A DNA stretch of 64,000 bases from Flectonema sp. DT1601 (GCA_964019425.1 OZ025831.1:310001-374000); one strand, 5' to 3'; shown: positions 1-10,977, counted from the stretch's first letter. Translations and numbers: made by a program. Notes: generated by a model not told the origin, from the sequence alone.

Positions 1-480
1 ACCGCACAAAAAAATATTTAAAAAAAATAAAAAAAAAAAATAAAAAAATCCCCCCTCACACAACCTGTAATCAGAAACTACCATATGACACAAACCACCG
101 AAATCTAATGCGGTAGGGTTGGTAGTTAACAAGTCAATACAGGCAAGTATAACATCGTTAAATACGACATAAAGAAAAACTGTATAAACTACTTATACAG
201 ATAGGATAAATTGATAATTGTATTTAAGGAACAACAATCTCTCAGACAATCTTGACTGTCAGAGTTGGGAATGTGAAACCGACATTTAAAGACATCGGTT
301 GAATTCTTCTCTCAAAATAAACAAAATGTAAAAAAAATAGATGTAAAAAAAAAAAAACGACGATTGTTCGAGACAGCAACAAAAAAGAAGATTTGATAAA
401 AAAACAGTAGCCGACTTTCTTAGAATGACTTAACTAAATTTATCAAACAAAAGGTGCTAAGACATAATTATAAAATTATT

Positions 481-3400
481 TTAAAGATCTGGTGGTGGGG
501 CAGCTCTATTTGGTTCAGCTGGACCCGATGCTGATGCAGGAGGAGGAGTTGTACCTCTCAATAAGATGGCAGGAATCCCACTCGGATTCAGACTATCAAT
601 TGCTAATAAAGGAATCGATTCATTCTGACTATTATTATGATGAGTTGGCATTGATGATGAGGACTGGATTGATTGCCTGCGTCCACCACCATTACCACCT
701 CCAGGAACCTTAAGAGATTGCTGTTCTCTCAAATCGATGTGATCGACTAACGATCTGACGTATCCCAAAGTACCCATCTCACATCCTAATGTCTTGGACA
801 TACTCTGTTTAAATGATCGTAGTCGAGACATTGGATGTTCACCAATTGAATCACCTGGTGGCGTCATTGCTTCCCTCACACCACTTGATCTCCTTCTGTT
901 CACTATTCTGGTTAATTCAATTGGTTTAGCTGTCACGCATTTCATTATTGCTGTTGATGATATCTTACAATCTTCTGTTACGGTGTCGAAGAATTCATTC
1001 ATTTCTGAACGAAGATCAGATAAAGACTCCATTCCCAAGAGACCTTTGAACTTTATCACCATTTTGATACCTTCATTGAATGTGTTGGCAGGGTCTTCTT
1101 CAACTGACTGAACTACAAAAGCCATCAGTGGCCCGAGTAGGACTTCAGCTTCTTCTGGATATTGAGAGACTGATGAGAGAAGCCTTCCAGTGTCAACTCC
1201 TTGAACTTCGAATAGAATAGTTCCAGGACGATCTCTGTTTGGTTTGTTTTGAGTATTGACTGCGTTACCAAACATGTATGATGTTGATTGACTTTGACTC
1301 GATGATAAAGATGACAGAGCTGGCCATGTTAAAGTAGTACCCTCGCACATATTTCTATGCATTGTTACTACTTGACTTGATAATCCTCCTGCTCCTAATC
1401 CTCTCCACAGGGTACCAGATGAATTGTTAGATGGGATGACTGATGCTGAAACTGTCATAAGCCATTTTATCCATTTCTTTAGAACTAATTCACTCCACGT
1501 ACCACACTGTCCAGTTGGTCCGTGATCACGAAGAGCAGCACAAACTGGTCCGAATAAAGATCCATTTCTCTTTTCATGATTTTCAGCATGACCCGTCCAA
1601 TCCCAATCACTGTAACGTATTTCGTATTCTTCGATTGCAATTTTCGATGATAAGTCATTTCCAGGTAAAGGAACAGTAAATCCTATATCTCTATCGATGT
1701 CCATTGGTTTCTGAGTATATTGCCGTAGTACTAAATACTCAACGGAATTCATGTCGGGTGGAATCTGTCCAGCAGCAGCAGCTGTCCTCACTATTCTTGA
1801 TAAGGAACGTTGTTTCTGGCTACGAGTTTTAACAGCAGCTGGAAATCTTAAATTCTGACACAACTCACTAATAACATCTCCTGTCTTTTCATTGTACCAA
1901 GCTACTAGTTTGTCGCAGAGTTGGTGGATTTTTGCATCGGCTGCGTCGGCAACTTCTGGTGTCAATACGTCGATGTCAATTCCTAACTTTGAATGAACTC
2001 TCTTCGCTAAATCATCTACATCATCTTCATATCGTTGAGGTACGACATATGAAATACCAGAGTTACCAGGACTATCAACTTCTTTATAATTCGGAAGAGA
2101 GATACCAGCGTCAAACAGACGAGCAGGTGTGAGTCCTGCGGGAAGTCGAATTGTCATTTCAGGTGGCGGTGCTGGAACAGCAAAGTACGAGGTCGCATTG
2201 TGCAATGCCTTTTGATCTGACACACCTCTAAAACAAAGAGAACCAGGAGTCAGATAGTCATCGTCGTAATATGATTCTGGTGTGCAGGTACTGTCCATTG
2301 TTTCATCATCCTCAGATACAGTGCTAGCGTAAGAATGGTCTTCCATCTCCCACAGTGATTCTTGAAATCTAAGCCTCTCTTCGAGTAGTGATAATGTTAC
2401 AGTCTGTTGATCATGTATCTTTTGATTAGAGCTATCTTTTCCAGATTGTGTTTTAAATTCACTAATTAAACGATTAGTCAAGTCATCAGCACTAAGTAAT
2501 TGATTCGACACGTAATCTATCGTGTCGACTGCTTCATTTCGTCTACCCGCTTTGTAAGCTGATAACGCTCCAGCAACAGACCCGGCAAAAAGTGAGTTTC
2601 TCGAATCTGGACTTGAGAGTCGACTTATTCCTGAATATCGACGAGGTCTACTTGAGGGAGTGTGAACTAAAGGACTCACTCCTGATGTTGAATTAGGGCT
2701 ATGAAGAGGATTTAAAACTGATGAATTCAATCGTATAGCAGCTGGTGGTAACGGAGGTTGCGCAAACGAAAGATTCGTTCCCATTGAAATCGAAAGCCCC
2801 GAAGGCATCGGAGGAGTGTTTGGTGCTGACCAAACTGAAGGAGACTCAGCCTGTGATGGATAAGACGAAACACTTGATCGTTTCATATGAGATAATTGAA
2901 GAGAGTCATCCACAACTGGTGATGGGAGAGGTGGTAATTTACTACTTTCAGGTCTTTCACTGAAATCTTGTTGAGGTTCAATAGATTGAGATCCTGACAA
3001 TCTTCTACATCTTCTCACTGGATGAGGTGATGGGACCATGTATTGTTCATTCCAATTGTGACCAATTGGTTCCTCCTCTTCTTCTTCCTCTTCTTCTTCT
3101 TCCTCCTCTTCCTCCTCTTCATCCTCTTCACCATTACTTATTGCCGGATCGATATTATCCATTAAGAGGTCATAGTAGTTGTTATGTTCTTCTCCACCTC
3201 CAGCAGCTTCGAATGTTGAATTTGGTACAACCAACGGTGATCCTAAGGCACTAGTTGTTAAGTCTAAAGTAGTTGATAATGATTGCTTTCTAGGAACTTG
3301 TAATGTTGAAGGATGACGCTCTTGGGATCCTCTTCGGTAAACACCACCAGTACCAATAGATGTTAAAGGTGATATTTGTGACATTAGACTAACACTTCTT

Positions 3401-6400
3401 ATGTTTGATTCATTCACTTGATCAGAAGGTTTTGAGTCAGTCATCGCAACAGAAGGCAGCTGTTGTATCGTTGATCCCGACACTTCACTAATCCCGTCAC
3501 TGTTTCTAGCAAACAACGTTGGTGATGTTGGAAAGAAACTAACCAATAATTCCGGTTTATCAAATTGTTTATTTTCAATTAAATCAGTTGCCTCGGCTAT
3601 GATGTTTTTCATATCAACAGCTACCGATGTGCTCTGATGATCAACATTGGATGTGGTTTCACTTATTAGTGATTCTTTATCTTCATCATGAGCACAACTA
3701 GTGGAGCTAACAGATTGCTGGTTTGGTATAGATTCAACCAGACTGGGGTCATTAGTTAGGATACGCATAGAGATTGATTCACTTCTACCTCGCTGTGATT
3801 GTGATTCAGAGTTATCGTCTTCTAGTTTCACTTCCTTTTGATCAATTAAATCCCCATCAGTGTCATTGGTTATCGACGTTGTAGTCTTGGTAGTTATCTC
3901 ACCAAAGTCTTCATCACCACGCATGAGTGTTTTCATAGTAATCGATTCACTTCGTGTTATTGTTTGAGGAAGGTCATTATTGTGAAGCTGCTTGGGTTCG
4001 TTATCATCTTTACCCATTAAGGTCTCCATGGTGATGGATTCACTTCGTTCTCTTGTTTTTTGAGGAAGAACATCATCGTTGATATCAGAATGACTTACTT
4101 GTTGTTTTGATGTGATGTTATCATCTTTATCGATACCCATCAGTGTTGTCATCGTGATTGACTCCGTTCTATCACCCATATGAGGATGGAAAACATCATC
4201 TTCTTCTTCTATCAGATGCTTGTCACCTTTTATGGATTCGCTACTAGTTAGTTGAACCTCATCATTTAGTACGTCAGTAGACACAATCGGGAACTTGAAC
4301 TGCTGTAACTGTCCTGAAGAATACTCACCCTGTCTGGTAGTCGCTGTTGCAGACAAAACATAAGAAGACGTCTCATAAGCGTTACCAGTAAGTGGTGATA
4401 ATTGATATTGACTTTCTGATGTAGTTGTTGTTTCATTATTCACTTCTACTGAGCCTGAAGAATTATTTAATAACTTGGAACTATCATCGTTAATTCCTTC
4501 ATTCATTTTATTGTCATCCTCTCCCTCCTCCTTACGATGTGAATGGGTCGAAATTACACTCCTAATTGTTTGATCTCCCTCACGGGGTGTACTAGAGTGA
4601 GAAGATGAATCACTACTCTGGTCTTTATCTTTACTCACATTACTAACAAGATCTGTTGACAAGAGTGGATGTTCTGAGCTAGATGGAATCTTATCATCAT
4701 CGTGTTCCTTAATTTCTAATAAAGAAGAACAAGATTGATTAATAGTTTCAGTTTGAAGATTGACCTCCTGTTTGATAAGTTCTTCTTCAGGTTGAGTTAA
4801 CTTCTGGTTTGAAGTATTCAACACTTCGTCACTCGCTGGGTTTAGTTGATCTTCAATATCAACATTCTGAACTGAGGCATCAGAGGGAAGGACTTTACTC
4901 TCTTGTAGTAAAACATCATTAGTGGTGGTAGTCAAAGATTTATTTAAATCATTTTGAATGGTCTGATTGTCTTCACTCTCCAGAACGATCTCCGTTTGGA
5001 GAACTCCCTTCTCCATTTCACTTCCCTGAGTATTGTCACTGTCTCCCTTCTCTAAGACATCATACGAATTGCTGTCAGTCAGCGGAGTATTATCTGCGGA
5101 CTTGACTTCTGGTTTATTCTCAATGACCTCGTTATTCATATCACCGCCATCAGTGTCGTTATCCTGAACACCTCCCTCCTCGTTCTTGGAAGGCAGTTCG
5201 TTGGTTACTAATTCTCCCTCTTCCTGACCTTGTTCCAATTGGGTGGGTGTGCTGTTGTTCTCTTCTACTCGCTGTGTAGGAAGTGGTAGGTGATCATCTA
5301 CTGAGTGTGATGAGATGTTAAGATTATGAAGGTTCTCAGTGATGTCAGTTAGTAACTCAACAGTACTCTCGAGAGTATTATTATTAGAAGTATCAATCGG
5401 TATTTGTTGAATCACATCTACTGTCTCAGGGAGTGTATTTAATGAGTTCGAGTCAAGTGAGTCTTTATCTTTTTCTGAAATGTTATTTGGTAACTCATCA
5501 GTCGGTTGTTTCACTGAATTGATGTCTTCCTTCTGCAAGTTGTTATTATCACCAGAGATGGTGTTGGTTGTATTTGAAGTCTCAGCGAGTACATCTACTG
5601 AGTCACCATGACTTCCCTTTTCTGAGATATCTGTCGTCAGTTCCACTGAAGGAATTCTATTGATGACTTCATCATCTTCGCTCTCTTTTGGTAAGGAATC
5701 ACAAGAGATGACATCACTGGTGACTATATTAAGTTCAGTGTTCTTTGTACATTCTTCTTTCTGTGAGGCACCACCAGTAGCATCTGTCGATTCAGGATGA
5801 CTATCGTCTGTTATGGATGGCATGGATGGCTGAACTACAACAGTCCCTTCAGATATGAATGTATTCATGTAGTGACCTATCACAGAATTGTTATCATTAT
5901 CTTCCTTCTCAATACTATCTTTCATAGATGACAAGGATCTCTGTTCCTCAAGGATGTTGTTATCAGTCACTGAAGTAGCTGTAGACTCACGCAGGGTGTC
6001 TACTAAGTCACTCTCGTGATTGGATGCATCGATTTCCGTAATGTCAGCCTGTTGTTCAGCTGAACCCTTCTCCACATCGATGCTGGTCGATGACTTCATC
6101 GAAGAAGTGTCAACAGAGTTGATATGAAGTACTTGTTCACACTCTGAGATGTTATTATTGAGAGTCTTTGTATCAACTGCAGCACTCGTTGTGACATCAG
6201 CGAGGTGTTCTTCATGCGGTGATTTCGAAACACTTTCCTGATTTATTGATGTCCCTCTTTCTATACAGAAATCAGTATTAATTAGATTACTTAGCGCAGT
6301 AGGTTCAGGAAGGGGATCTGATTTAGATTCACTTCCCCGATTAGTGTCACCACCCTTCTCCATTTCACTTCCCCGATTAGTGTCACCACCCTTCTCCATT

Positions 6401-9400
6401 TCACTTCCCCGATTAGTGTTACCACCCTTCTCCATTTCAATTCCCTGATTAGTGTCACCACCCTTCTCCATTTCACTTCCCCGATTAGTGTCACCACCCT
6501 TCTCCATTTCACTTCCCTGATTACTGTCACTGTCTCCCTTCTCTAAGACATCATACGAATTGCTGTCAGTCAGCGGAGTATTATCTGCGGACTTGACTTC
6601 TGGTTTATTCTCAATGACCTCGTTATTCATATCACCGCCATCAGTGTCGTTATCCTGAACACCTCCCTCCTCGTTCTTGGAAGGCAGTTCGTTGGTTACT
6701 AATTCTCCCTCTTCCTGACCTTGTTCCAATTGGGTGGGTGTGCTGTTGTTCTCTTCTACTCGCTGTGTAGGAAGTGGTAGGTGATCATCTACTGAGTGTG
6801 ATGAGATGTTAAGATTATGAAGGTTCTCAGTGATGTCAGTTAGTAACTCAACAGTACTCTCGAGAGTATTATTATTAGAAGTATCAATCGGTATTTGTTG
6901 AATCACATCTACTGTCTCAGGGAGTGTATTTAATGAGTTCGAGTCAAGTGAGTCTTTATCTTTTTCTGAAATGTTATTTGGTAACTCATCAGTCGGTTGT
7001 TTCACTGAATTGATGGTTTCCTTCTGCAAGTTGTTATTATCACCAGAGATGGTGTTGGTTGTATTTGAAGTCTCAGCGAGTACATCTACTGAGTCACCAT
7101 GACTTCCCTTTTCTGAGATATCTGTCGTCAGTTCCACTGAAGGAATTCTATTGATGACTTCATCATCTTCGCTCTCTTTTGGTAAGGAATCACAAGAGAT
7201 GACATCACTGGTGACTATATTAAGCTCAACTGTCTCAGGTTCAGGGAGAGTTTCTTTAGTCCTTTCTTGTTTCAGTAAGGAATCACATGAGTTGAGAGCT
7301 GTGATGCTAATCAGAGAATCTTTAGACTCCTCAACAGGGTTTCTGTCATCTTCTGAGTGGTTGTTTGAATTGAGTTGATCATCAGAATTATTAATTAATT
7401 CATTTGGTGATTTTAAATTATTCTCCAACACCCAACGTGATTGTATCACAGTAGTAAGGCCAGTGTTGGTAACTTCAACTGGGAGTGAGTGAAGACCTGA
7501 CATTGAAAGCTGAAGAGAATCATCTTTCGAGATGTCAGCTGCTTTTGATAATTGTTGTGAAGTAATAATTTCGTGATCTGTGCAGATTTCTGACTTTGAC
7601 AGCTGCATTGGACTGTCTGTCTGTTCATCCAAAACAACAGACTTTGATAACAGTAGCGGACTTGAATCACTCTCACCATCATCAACATGATCACCTGTTC
7701 TATTATTACTTATTGAGGTTGAGGGTTTACTCGCAGAATCAGATGCAGACCAAGGGTTGAATTCAATATTATTTATCTGATTATCATCTTCACAAACAGG
7801 TATCGTCACAACTTCATTAGTAAGTTGTCCATCAGATTCTTGTTTAATATCATCCTGGTCAGCTACCTCAGGTGACGGAAGTAATGAATTAGTTGACTTC
7901 TCCTTTTCCTGTTGAGATAATCCATCAGCAGGTTGCTGATCTCTTGGGGTAACATCTCTCTCAACTGGTTTAGGTGTTGGAAGTGGAATCAGCGAACTTG
8001 ATGAGTTCTCTCTTTCTTGTTGGGAGAGTGCTTCAGTAACTTCACTGATCGCCTTAGCTGATGACATCAGTGAATTACTTAACTTGTCTGAATCTTGATT
8101 GAGTTGTGTCTCAGTAACTTCACTTATCGATGAATCCATTTGAGTACAATCCTCAGAGTCACTAACTCTTAATTGTGAAGATAGTCTTCTGACTCTCTCA
8201 CCTTTATTAATAATAACAACAGGTTTCAAGTTGTTGTTTTCAATTGCAGAGATTGGATCGTTAACTTGAAGTGATGTAGTCGAATGTTGAGAAAGTGTTT
8301 TAGTAACGTCATTTGTATTTTGATGAAAATCTTCATCCTTGTCTGCCACAGGATAGCATCGATCACTTTGAACGAGATCGCTGTAATCATTCTGTTGGTC
8401 TTCTAGCTGCTGTGATACCTCTACGTTGGTGTTGCTGTTGATCTTTTTTATCAATGACTGTGGTTCCATTGTACTAGTTGTTGGTGAAATAAAATAACAC
8501 GAACCAACAGCTTGAGTGCTGTTACGATGAGCTAACTCACTAGCACTGGTAGCAGCAGATATTGAAGGAGGAGATGTATTTTGATAATCTAGTGGATCGT
8601 TAGTGACTGATGAGTGAGTTAGTGAATCAACGGATGGTAGACTTAATAAGTTTCGTGGATCAACATTTAACATCCTATCAGAAGCTGTTTTAGCTTTAAT
8701 GGAATCACTGTGTTGGTTAGCTACTAAACTAGTACTACCACCACAGACTGGTTCAGATATGAGACTTCTTGTTGATTGTTGTGATATCACTTCGTGAATT
8801 TCAACTGATGATGAGTTCGATCGACTCACGTCAGTTGGTGCTTCCGTCTTGTCAAATTTCGATTTATAAGATTTTCCCATTCCTTCATCTGAAATAAGTT
8901 TCTCTACAGAACTTTCTGTTGTTAATTTAAAAACATCTCCAGGCTGTTTGTCCTCTAACGACGACTTTGTTAATTCTTCTTTTTTATTATTATTGAACAA
9001 GTTGTTAACAGGTGAAGTGCACACCTCATGAGTCGCAACCATAAAAGAACTCTCTGGTAGTGTGCTGTTTCCCTGTCGAATGTCACTTGTTTTCTTGTCT
9101 GAGTGATGCATGATATCTACGTCTTTAGTTGATTGGGAAATTTGAGGAACATCTAAGCAAGATTTGCTTACATTTGAAAGTATACTGCACTCATTTAGTT
9201 GGTTTGATTCAAGTGGAATGGCATCTCTCACTGGCGGACTATCCTTAAGGGGACTTGAGAATACCGGTGACACTGGAAGCTCATTATATTCATTCGGTTG
9301 GGTTCTTGGTGACATCACATCCCTTGTGGGTGCTTCTCTAGGTAGTTTAACTTCTGGTAATGAATTAATTTCATTCGGCTGAACACTTTCGTGAAGCTTC

Positions 9401-10977
9401 CGAGGAGACTTTGAAAACATCGGTGATGGCGGAAGATCACTACTAATATCTAACGTACCAATATGGATATCAACTTCAGACTTTTGATCGCACTTTATAT
9501 CTTCCAAAGATGGTTGTGAATGAAGATCAATAGACCTACGAGGAGAATTTGAGTACATAGGTGACGTCGGTAAACTTAGCATTTGACTTGGTAACCGTTC
9601 CACCTGCGATGAACTTTCAGAGTAAACCCGTGAACTACTGCGTACAACTACTGTGTCACTTGTTTCAGGTTTGCAGGGTGAACTCTGTAGTGGATAGTCG
9701 ATGCTACTTTTCGCCTGTAAAATTGAATCTCTTCCCACTTCAGAAGATAAGGAAGTTCTATTAATTCGTTCAAACCTTTCCTCAGTAGCAGTTGGTGAAT
9801 GCTCACGTTCGACTTCATTCCGAATTCTAACAGACGATGAAGACAATCCACTAACTGATGATACCCTACTATGATGAGGAGGACCATTCATAAACTCAAT
9901 TGAAGAAGAAGCTAACGGTACAGCAACACTCACACTACTTAAAGAACTCTTACGAGATGAATTAGAGTAAATAGGTGATGGAGGAAGGTCAGACCCAGAC
10001 CTTCCTCCATTCTGCCGCAGCCTGTCACTGTGAGTAGGAGTTGCAGGGAGTTGTAGAATTTCACCAGGCTGTCCGACAGTTCTGTGAATAGGAGTAGACG
10101 GCAGCAGTAATAGATCAGAGTTACAGGAAGATGTTGCATTCATTGGAGATGCTGGAAGCTGAGCCACATTAGTCGAGTTACTTTTAGAAACCTTTACTCC
10201 GTACTCCACAAGAGCTGATGCTCCACTTCTGAGAGAATCAACAAGACCAGTCATAGCATTCATTAGTACATATTGACGTGAGACTGGTTCACTCCTTTCA
10301 GATGGTGATTGATCACTCTGCTCAGATTCTTCACAAATTCCATTCCGTTGAATTGATTCGACTACGATCTCTGGTGAAATGACGCTACTGGATTGTAAGT
10401 TCTGATCTTCCAACACCGGAGGAGATATTAATCCAAATCGATCTCTTTGAAATTCAACTTCTCGTTTTTCACTCACAGGAAGGGAATCGAATTTAGCCGA
10501 ATAATTCTTATCACTCGACACATCAGAAGGAGGAGGTGTCCGAGAGTACAATCTCTGAGATGCGGGAGGTGATTCGCTGCTGGGATTGGAATTAGAACTT
10601 TTATGTCCCGACAATGTGATATTAGTATCGCGAATAGGTTTCGCAGGTAACGGAAGTCGATGTTGTCTTCTTAATACCGCAGGAGAGATGTGTGAGGAAG
10701 GACTAGTTCGCAATGATGACATTCCAGGGAGGGGACTGCCTGATGAATACCTTCCAACAGTAGGACTTGAGCCAATAGATTGAGGAGATTGTTTACCTGA
10801 TTGAAGTCCCTTTATATCATCTAATAACACTCTGCTATACTTATTCGATACACCTCCATTGATATCAGAGACTCCTGGAGACACAGACCCTTCTACTCGA
10901 CTTGGTAAGTTATTTGATGATTTTGACTGCTGACTCGGTGATGAGTAACCTCCACTGTTACCATACGGTCTGTGCAT
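481..10977 (-). CDS. Very long disordered protein with C-terminal ADP-ribosyltransferase-like domain
   Basis: A single uninterrupted frame of 3498 codons starts at an ATG just inside a candidate acceptor and ends at 481. Residues 1 to about 2900 are Ser/Thr/Asp/Asn-rich and look disordered. They hold seven short LPxSP..[YF]S.SPR-type repeats (within about residues 270-600), a six-unit GSEMEKGGDTNR repeat, a duplicated 244-residue block, four RSESITM.TLM repeats and a poly-Glu run. The last 600 residues look folded. There I see an R-S-E arrangement typical of arginine ADP-ribosyltransferases: TLWRGLG (Arg near 3191), an STS-like Ser run near 3230, and PEEAEVLLGP (E-x-E near 3275). The family transfers ADP-ribose from NAD to proteins; whether this one is active, and on what, is unknown. 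Many SP/TP sites suggest proline-directed phosphorylation. No signal peptide or membrane segment is visible. I do not recognise an orthologue. The gene is certain, the domain call moderate. Confidence 0.8.
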   Translation of the reverse strand: MHRPYGNSGGYSSPSQQSKSSNNLPSRVEGSVSPGVSDINGGVSNKYSRVLLDDIKGLQSGKQSPQSIGSSPTVGRYSSGSPLPGMSSLRTSPSSHISPAVLRRQHRLPLPAKPIRDTNITLSGHKSSNSNPSSESPPASQRLYSRTPPPSDVSSDKNYSAKFDSLPVSEKREVEFQRDRFGLISPPVLEDQNLQSSSVISPEIVVESIQRNGICEESEQSDQSPSERSEPVSRQYVLMNAMTGLVDSLRSGASALVEYGVKVSKSNSTNVAQLPASPMNATSSCNSDLLLLPSTPIHRTVGQPGEILQLPATPTHSDRLRQNGGRSGSDLPPSPIYSNSSRKSSLSSVSVAVPLASSSIEFMNGPPHHSRVSSVSGLSSSSVRIRNEVEREHSPTATEERFERINRTSLSSEVGRDSILQAKSSIDYPLQSSPCKPETSDTVVVRSSSRVYSESSSQVERLPSQMLSLPTSPMYSNSPRRSIDLHSQPSLEDIKCDQKSEVDIHIGTLDISSDLPPSPMFSKSPRKLHESVQPNEINSLPEVKLPREAPTRDVMSPRTQPNEYNELPVSPVFSSPLKDSPPVRDAIPLESNQLNECSILSNVSKSCLDVPQISQSTKDVDIMHHSDKKTSDIRQGNSTLPESSFMVATHEVCTSPVNNLFNNNKKEELTKSSLEDKQPGDVFKLTTESSVEKLISDEGMGKSYKSKFDKTEAPTDVSRSNSSSVEIHEVISQQSTRSLISEPVCGGSTSLVANQHSDSIKAKTASDRMLNVDPRNLLSLPSVDSLTHSSVTNDPLDYQNTSPPSISAATSASELAHRNSTQAVGSCYFISPTTSTMEPQSLIKKINSNTNVEVSQQLEDQQNDYSDLVQSDRCYPVADKDEDFHQNTNDVTKTLSQHSTTSLQVNDPISAIENNNLKPVVIINKGERVRRLSSQLRVSDSEDCTQMDSSISEVTETQLNQDSDKLSNSLMSSAKAISEVTEALSQQERENSSSSLIPLPTPKPVERDVTPRDQQPADGLSQQEKEKSTNSLLPSPEVADQDDIKQESDGQLTNEVVTIPVCEDDNQINNIEFNPWSASDSASKPSTSISNNRTGDHVDDGESDSSPLLLSKSVVLDEQTDSPMQLSKSEICTDHEIITSQQLSKAADISKDDSLQLSMSGLHSLPVEVTNTGLTTVIQSRWVLENNLKSPNELINNSDDQLNSNNHSEDDRNPVEESKDSLISITALNSCDSLLKQERTKETLPEPETVELNIVTSDVISCDSLPKESEDDEVINRIPSVELTTDISEKGSHGDSVDVLAETSNTTNTISGDNNNLQKETINSVKQPTDELPNNISEKDKDSLDSNSLNTLPETVDVIQQIPIDTSNNNTLESTVELLTDITENLHNLNISSHSVDDHLPLPTQRVEENNSTPTQLEQGQEEGELVTNELPSKNEEGGVQDNDTDGGDMNNEVIENKPEVKSADNTPLTDSNSYDVLEKGDSDSNQGSEMEKGGDTNRGSEMEKGGDTNQGIEMEKGGNTNRGSEMEKGGDTNRGSEMEKGGDTNRGSESKSDPLPEPTALSNLINTDFCIERGTSINQESVSKSPHEEHLADVTTSAAVDTKTLNNNISECEQVLHINSVDTSSMKSSTSIDVEKGSAEQQADITEIDASNHESDLVDTLRESTATSVTDNNILEEQRSLSSMKDSIEKEDNDNNSVIGHYMNTFISEGTVVVQPSMPSITDDSHPESTDATGGASQKEECTKNTELNIVTSDVISCDSLPKESEDDEVINRIPSVELTTDISEKGSHGDSVDVLAETSNTTNTISGDNNNLQKEDINSVKQPTDELPNNISEKDKDSLDSNSLNTLPETVDVIQQIPIDTSNNNTLESTVELLTDITENLHNLNISSHSVDDHLPLPTQRVEENNSTPTQLEQGQEEGELVTNELPSKNEEGGVQDNDTDGGDMNNEVIENKPEVKSADNTPLTDSNSYDVLEKGDSDNTQGSEMEKGVLQTEIVLESEDNQTIQNDLNKSLTTTTNDVLLQESKVLPSDASVQNVDIEDQLNPASDEVLNTSNQKLTQPEEELIKQEVNLQTETINQSCSSLLEIKEHDDDKIPSSSEHPLLSTDLVSNVSKDKDQSSDSSSHSSTPREGDQTIRSVISTHSHRKEEGEDDNKMNEGINDDSSKLLNNSSGSVEVNNETTTTSESQYQLSPLTGNAYETSSYVLSATATTRQGEYSSGQLQQFKFPIVSTDVLNDEVQLTSSESIKGDKHLIEEEDDVFHPHMGDRTESITMTTLMGIDKDDNITSKQQVSHSDINDDVLPQKTRERSESITMETLMGKDDNEPKQLHNNDLPQTITRSESITMKTLMRGDEDFGEITTKTTTSITNDTDGDLIDQKEVKLEDDNSESQSQRGRSESISMRILTNDPSLVESIPNQQSVSSTSCAHDEDKESLISETTSNVDHQSTSVAVDMKNIIAEATDLIENKQFDKPELLVSFFPTSPTLFARNSDGISEVSGSTIQQLPSVAMTDSKPSDQVNESNIRSVSLMSQISPLTSIGTGGVYRRGSQERHPSTLQVPRKQSLSTTLDLTTSALGSPLVVPNSTFEAAGGGEEHNNYYDLLMDNIDPAISNGEEDEEEEEEEEEEEEEEEEEPIGHNWNEQYMVPSPHPVRRCRRLSGSQSIEPQQDFSERPESSKLPPLPSPVVDDSLQLSHMKRSSVSSYPSQAESPSVWSAPNTPPMPSGLSISMGTNLSFAQPPLPPAAIRLNSSVLNPLHSPNSTSGVSPLVHTPSSRPRRYSGISRLSSPDSRNSLFAGSVAGALSAYKAGRRNEAVDTIDYVSNQLLSADDLTNRLISEFKTQSGKDSSNQKIHDQQTVTLSLLEERLRFQESLWEMEDHSYASTVSEDDETMDSTCTPESYYDDDYLTPGSLCFRGVSDQKALHNATSYFAVPAPPPEMTIRLPAGLTPARLFDAGISLPNYKEVDSPGNSGISYVVPQRYEDDVDDLAKRVHSKLGIDIDVLTPEVADAADAKIHQLCDKLVAWYNEKTGDVISELCQNLRFPAAVKTRSQKQRSLSRIVRTAAAAGQIPPDMNSVEYLVLRQYTQKPMDIDRDIGFTVPLPGNDLSSKIAIEEYEIRYSDWDWTGHAENHEKRNGSLFGPVCAALRDHGPTGQCGTWSELVLKKWIKWLMTVSASVIPSNNSSGTLWRGLGAGGLSSQVVTMHRNMCEGTTLTWPALSSLSSSQSQSTSYMFGNAVNTQNKPNRDRPGTILFEVQGVDTGRLLSSVSQYPEEAEVLLGPLMAFVVQSVEEDPANTFNEGIKMVIKFKGLLGMESLSDLRSEMNEFFDTVTEDCKISSTAIMKCVTAKPIELTRIVNRRRSSGVREAMTPPGDSIGEHPMSRLRSFKQSMSKTLGCEMGTLGYVRSLVDHIDLREQQSLKVPGGGNGGGRRQSIQSSSSMPTHHNNSQNESIPLLAIDSLNPSGIPAILLRGTTPPPASASGPAEPNRAAPPPDL
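5007..5738 (-). repeat. 732-bp in-frame duplicated block, copy 2 in protein order
   Basis: This stretch of the large gene is nearly identical to 6498-7229, at a constant offset of 1491 bp (497 codons), so the reading frame is kept. I saw only a few mismatches, for example ATTGATGTC against ATTGATGGT. Both copies encode the segment from ELNIVTSDV to VLEKGDSD. It looks like a recent tandem duplication within coding DNA. Confidence 0.9.
6330..6545 (-). repeat. Six tandem 36-bp coding repeats (GSEMEKGGDTNR)
   Basis: Six units of 36 bp start near 6330, 6366, 6402, 6438, 6474 and 6510. Each encodes twelve residues close to GSEMEKGGDTNR. Only one or two bases differ between units, so the repeat is young or homogenised. 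It abuts the 732-bp duplicated block, whose edge runs into the last unit. Confidence 0.92.
6498..7229 (-). repeat. 732-bp in-frame duplicated block, copy 1 in protein order
   Basis: Partner of 5007-5738. The 759 bp between the copies encode unrelated acidic sequence and the 36-bp repeat, so either a 1491-bp unit was duplicated and partly replaced, or only this block was copied. Confidence 0.9.

Noticed and set aside
6291-6530. Minus frame repeating RVVTLIGEVKWR
   Set aside because: Shadow frame of the 36-bp coding repeat of the giant gene.
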